NCBI GenBank assembly: GCA_002869385.1
Contig: PKTB01000012.1
Span: 1-64,000, forward strand
From: Marinilabiliales bacterium
Lineage (GTDB): Bacteria; Bacteroidota; Bacteroidia; Bacteroidales; ML635J-15
DNA: 64,000 nucleotides
Direction: 5' to 3'
Shown here: positions 62,045-64,000 of the stretch, piece by piece
Numbering within the stretch: the first letter of the stretch is position 1
How the letters are laid out: every line of letters starts with the position of its first letter
The notes under the pieces: model-generated
Database searches by the model: none
What the model saw: only the letters and a program-made list of their open reading frames with translations
Told to the model about the DNA's origin: nothing
Made by a program: the position numbers and the translations under genes

Positions 62045-64000
62045 ATGAAAAATAAAACAAGATACAAGAACATCTTCATAATTTCGCCACTAATTCTGGC
62101 TATGTCGCTATTCTATTTTATTAGTTTAAATACTTTTGCACAAACTACTGAGACATTTACCTCAAGTGGTTCTTGGGTCGTACCATGCGGCGTTACCTCT
62201 GTCCAGGTTGAGGTCTGGGGGGGGGTGGTGCAGGTGGTGCAGGATTATCTGCCACCGGAGGATCAGGTGGTGGCGGTGGTGGCTATGTTATAAACACACT
62301 TAGTGTAACACCTGGATCAACAATAAATTATACAATTGGTGCAGGTGGAGCAGGAAATAAAACCGGAACAGGAGACCCTGGTGGCAATTCTACTTGGGAT
62401 GGTGGAACAATTACTGCTAATGGCGGTACAGGTGGTGCTGCAAATGGCGGTGCTGCTGGAACAGGCGGTAGTGGGTCAGGAGGATCAGTTACATCTGGTT
62501 CAACAGGTGCTACTGGTGCTGGAACAGGTGGTAATGGTGGTGATGGTGGTAACGCTGCTAGCACCGGAGGTCCAGGCGGAACATCTGGAAATAATGGAGA
62601 CCCTGGTGTCGTACCAGGTGGTGGCGGTGGCGGTGGTGGCCCTAAATCCGGTGGTGCTGAATATGGTGGAGATGGCGCAGGTGGTCAAATCAAATTAACA
62701 TATACAGCAGTTTCTCATACTGTTCCAAATGCAGGTATAGATCAAAACCTTGCAGTTTGTACTTCAACAACAACTCTTGAAGGTAATACTCCTGATGCAA
62801 CAGTGACAGGTACATGGACAGTACTTCCGGCCGGACCTACTTTCTCTCCAAACGCAAATACTCCCGGAGCTTCTGTTAGCAATATGGCTTTAGGTACAAC
62901 ATATACTTTTACCTGGACATTTGTCTACCCTGGTTGTACTAATACTACAGATGATGTAGACGTAACAACTTCTGCAGGTCCAGGCTGTTGGACATATTGT
63001 GCTTCAACCTGGACAAACGGTACTGACGATTATATTACTAACGTTTCAATAGGAACAATTAATAATACATCTTCAGCTGATGCAAGTGGATACGGTGACT
63101 ACACATCCTTATCAGCAAATGTAATCAGAGGTGACACATACCAGTTGTGCGTCGATATATTAGTTTCTGCAACTTACACTCAGCACTGTTTTGCGTACTT
63201 TGATTGGAATAATGATGGGGACCTCCTTGATGCAGGTGAGAGTTATGACTTGGGTGAAACATCAGGAACCGGACAACTTTGTACTGATATTACAATTCCT
63301 GCTGGAGCGACACTAGGTGAAACCAGAATGAGAATTATAGAAAAGTATAATTCTGACCCCACAGGTCCTTGCGAAACAGGGACATATGGAGAAGCAGAAG
63401 ATTACACAATAAACATCCTTGGTCCTCCTGTAATCGATACCGATCCTACAAATCAAAGTACTTGTTATAATTCAAGTGTTGATTTTACAGTTGCTGCATC
63501 AGGATTAGAACCGTTTACATATCAATGGAAATATCAGGGAACTGCAGTAGCTGACGGTACTCCAACAGGAGCTGTTTATACAGGGGCAAACTCAGAAACA
63601 TTGACTGTCAGCGGGACAATCTCTAATGGTGTATACTCAGCATATACCTGCGAAGTGTCAAATGCATACGGAAATGTAACTTCAGCCGGAGCTGATTTAA
63701 CAATAAGCGCTGATGTTGCTCCGGACGCACCATATGACCTTACAATAAGTGACGATATGGTTTGTGGAAGCACATCAATAACATTAGGTGCGACTGTAGA
63801 TTCTGGCACACTCGAATGGTATTCTGGTTCTTGTAGCGGGTCTTCCGAAACTAGTCCGGTAGCCCCTACCGAAACTACAACATATTATGCACGTGCTTAT
63901 GATTCCGGAACTGGATGTAGAAGTGCATGTGCAAATATCACAGTTAATGTTCTTGACGATATTGAATTTATTGAAGAACCCGAAGACCAATATGGATGCG
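62045..64000 (+). CDS. Secreted glycine-rich / GEVED / Ig-like protein, frameshifted in a G9 tract, partial
   Basis: ATG 62045 begins a signal peptide (KNIFIISPLILAMSLFYFIS). A glycine-rich domain follows: SGSWVVPCGVTSVQVEVWG. At G9 (62217-62225) the frame from the ATG goes off and ends at 62293, but one base back it is open to the window edge: GGGAGGAGLSATGGSGGG, ATVTGTWTVLPAGPTFSPNA, then a GEVED domain (FDWNNDGDLLDAGESYDLGE ... TRMRIIEKYNS ... GEAEDYTINI) and two Ig-like modules (YTCEVSNAYGNVTSAG; LEWYSGSCSGSSE). About 650 residues so far; it continues to the right. Gain of one G or a -1 ribosomal slip would restore the full protein. Confidence 0.78.
62217..62225 (+). repeat. Homopolymeric G9 tract at the frameshift
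   Basis: Nine G in a row inside VEVWGGGG. G10 or G7 restores the reading frame, G9 does not. Longest G-run noticed in the window; typical of slipped-strand phase variation and also of assembly error. Confidence 0.8.

Noticed and set aside
62328..62698. ORFs on both strands in the glycine-rich region (Pro/Ala- or Val/Gln-rich products)
   Set aside because: They are shadows of GGT/GGA-rich codons of the real plus-strand protein.

Overview
The window reads as a chromosome fragment of an uncultured Bacteroidota bacterium, probably Bacteroidales-like. Evidence: low G+C; many very large secreted proteins ending in type IX secretion (T9SS) sorting domains with the YPNPF-type motif; promoters of the Bacteroidota form TTTG-N19/20-TAnnTTTG; few recognisable Shine-Dalgarno sequences. 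No rRNA, tRNA, CRISPR array or intact insertion sequence was seen.

Layout. 0-1.9 kb: left-truncated secreted beta-propeller/Ig-like protein. 2.1-9.2 kb: surface-glycan locus with a GT4-type glycosyltransferase, an ABC-2 polysaccharide exporter (Wzm/Wzt type) and four paralogous GT8-type glycosyltransferases. 9.6-15.1 kb: an operon for GDP-D-glycero-alpha-D-manno-heptose (HddC, HddA, GmhA; no GmhB here) followed by three glycosyltransferases. 15.1-20.9 kb: an accessory island of small or unknown genes (HNH nuclease, a nuclease-like small protein, a 2-TM protein next to a broken nucleotidyltransferase, two micro-proteins). 21.3-24.9 kb: esterase-TPR protein, DUF3795 protein, GT9 heptosyltransferase-like and GT2 dolichol-phosphate-mannose-synthase-like proteins. 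25.3-29.3 kb: two tandem TMTC-like membrane/TPR proteins. 29.4-45.1 kb: three giant T9SS cargo proteins and a small secreted protein. 45.5-52.6 kb: phage-fibre-like (S74) secreted proteins and another T9SS protein. 53.3-55.3 kb: FecR-like plus CHASE2 pair. 55.6-64 kb: more T9SS-type secreted proteins, the last running off the right edge.

Logic. The left third builds nucleotide-activated heptose and a surface polysaccharide and exports it. The right two thirds encode cargo for the outer membrane or cell surface. The TMTC-like proteins between them could modify such cargo, but that is inference.

The most striking property is the number of genes broken by a single in-frame stop with strong coding continuity on both sides (at least ten, using TAA, TAG and TGA), plus three apparent frameshifts, one in a G9 tract. 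Where the lost residue can be guessed it is usually Glu, Gly or Ser, so each stop could come from one G:C to T:A change. Either this genome is decaying under a transversion bias, or the sequence carries damage or consensus errors. Interrupted genes are listed piece by piece with cross-references.
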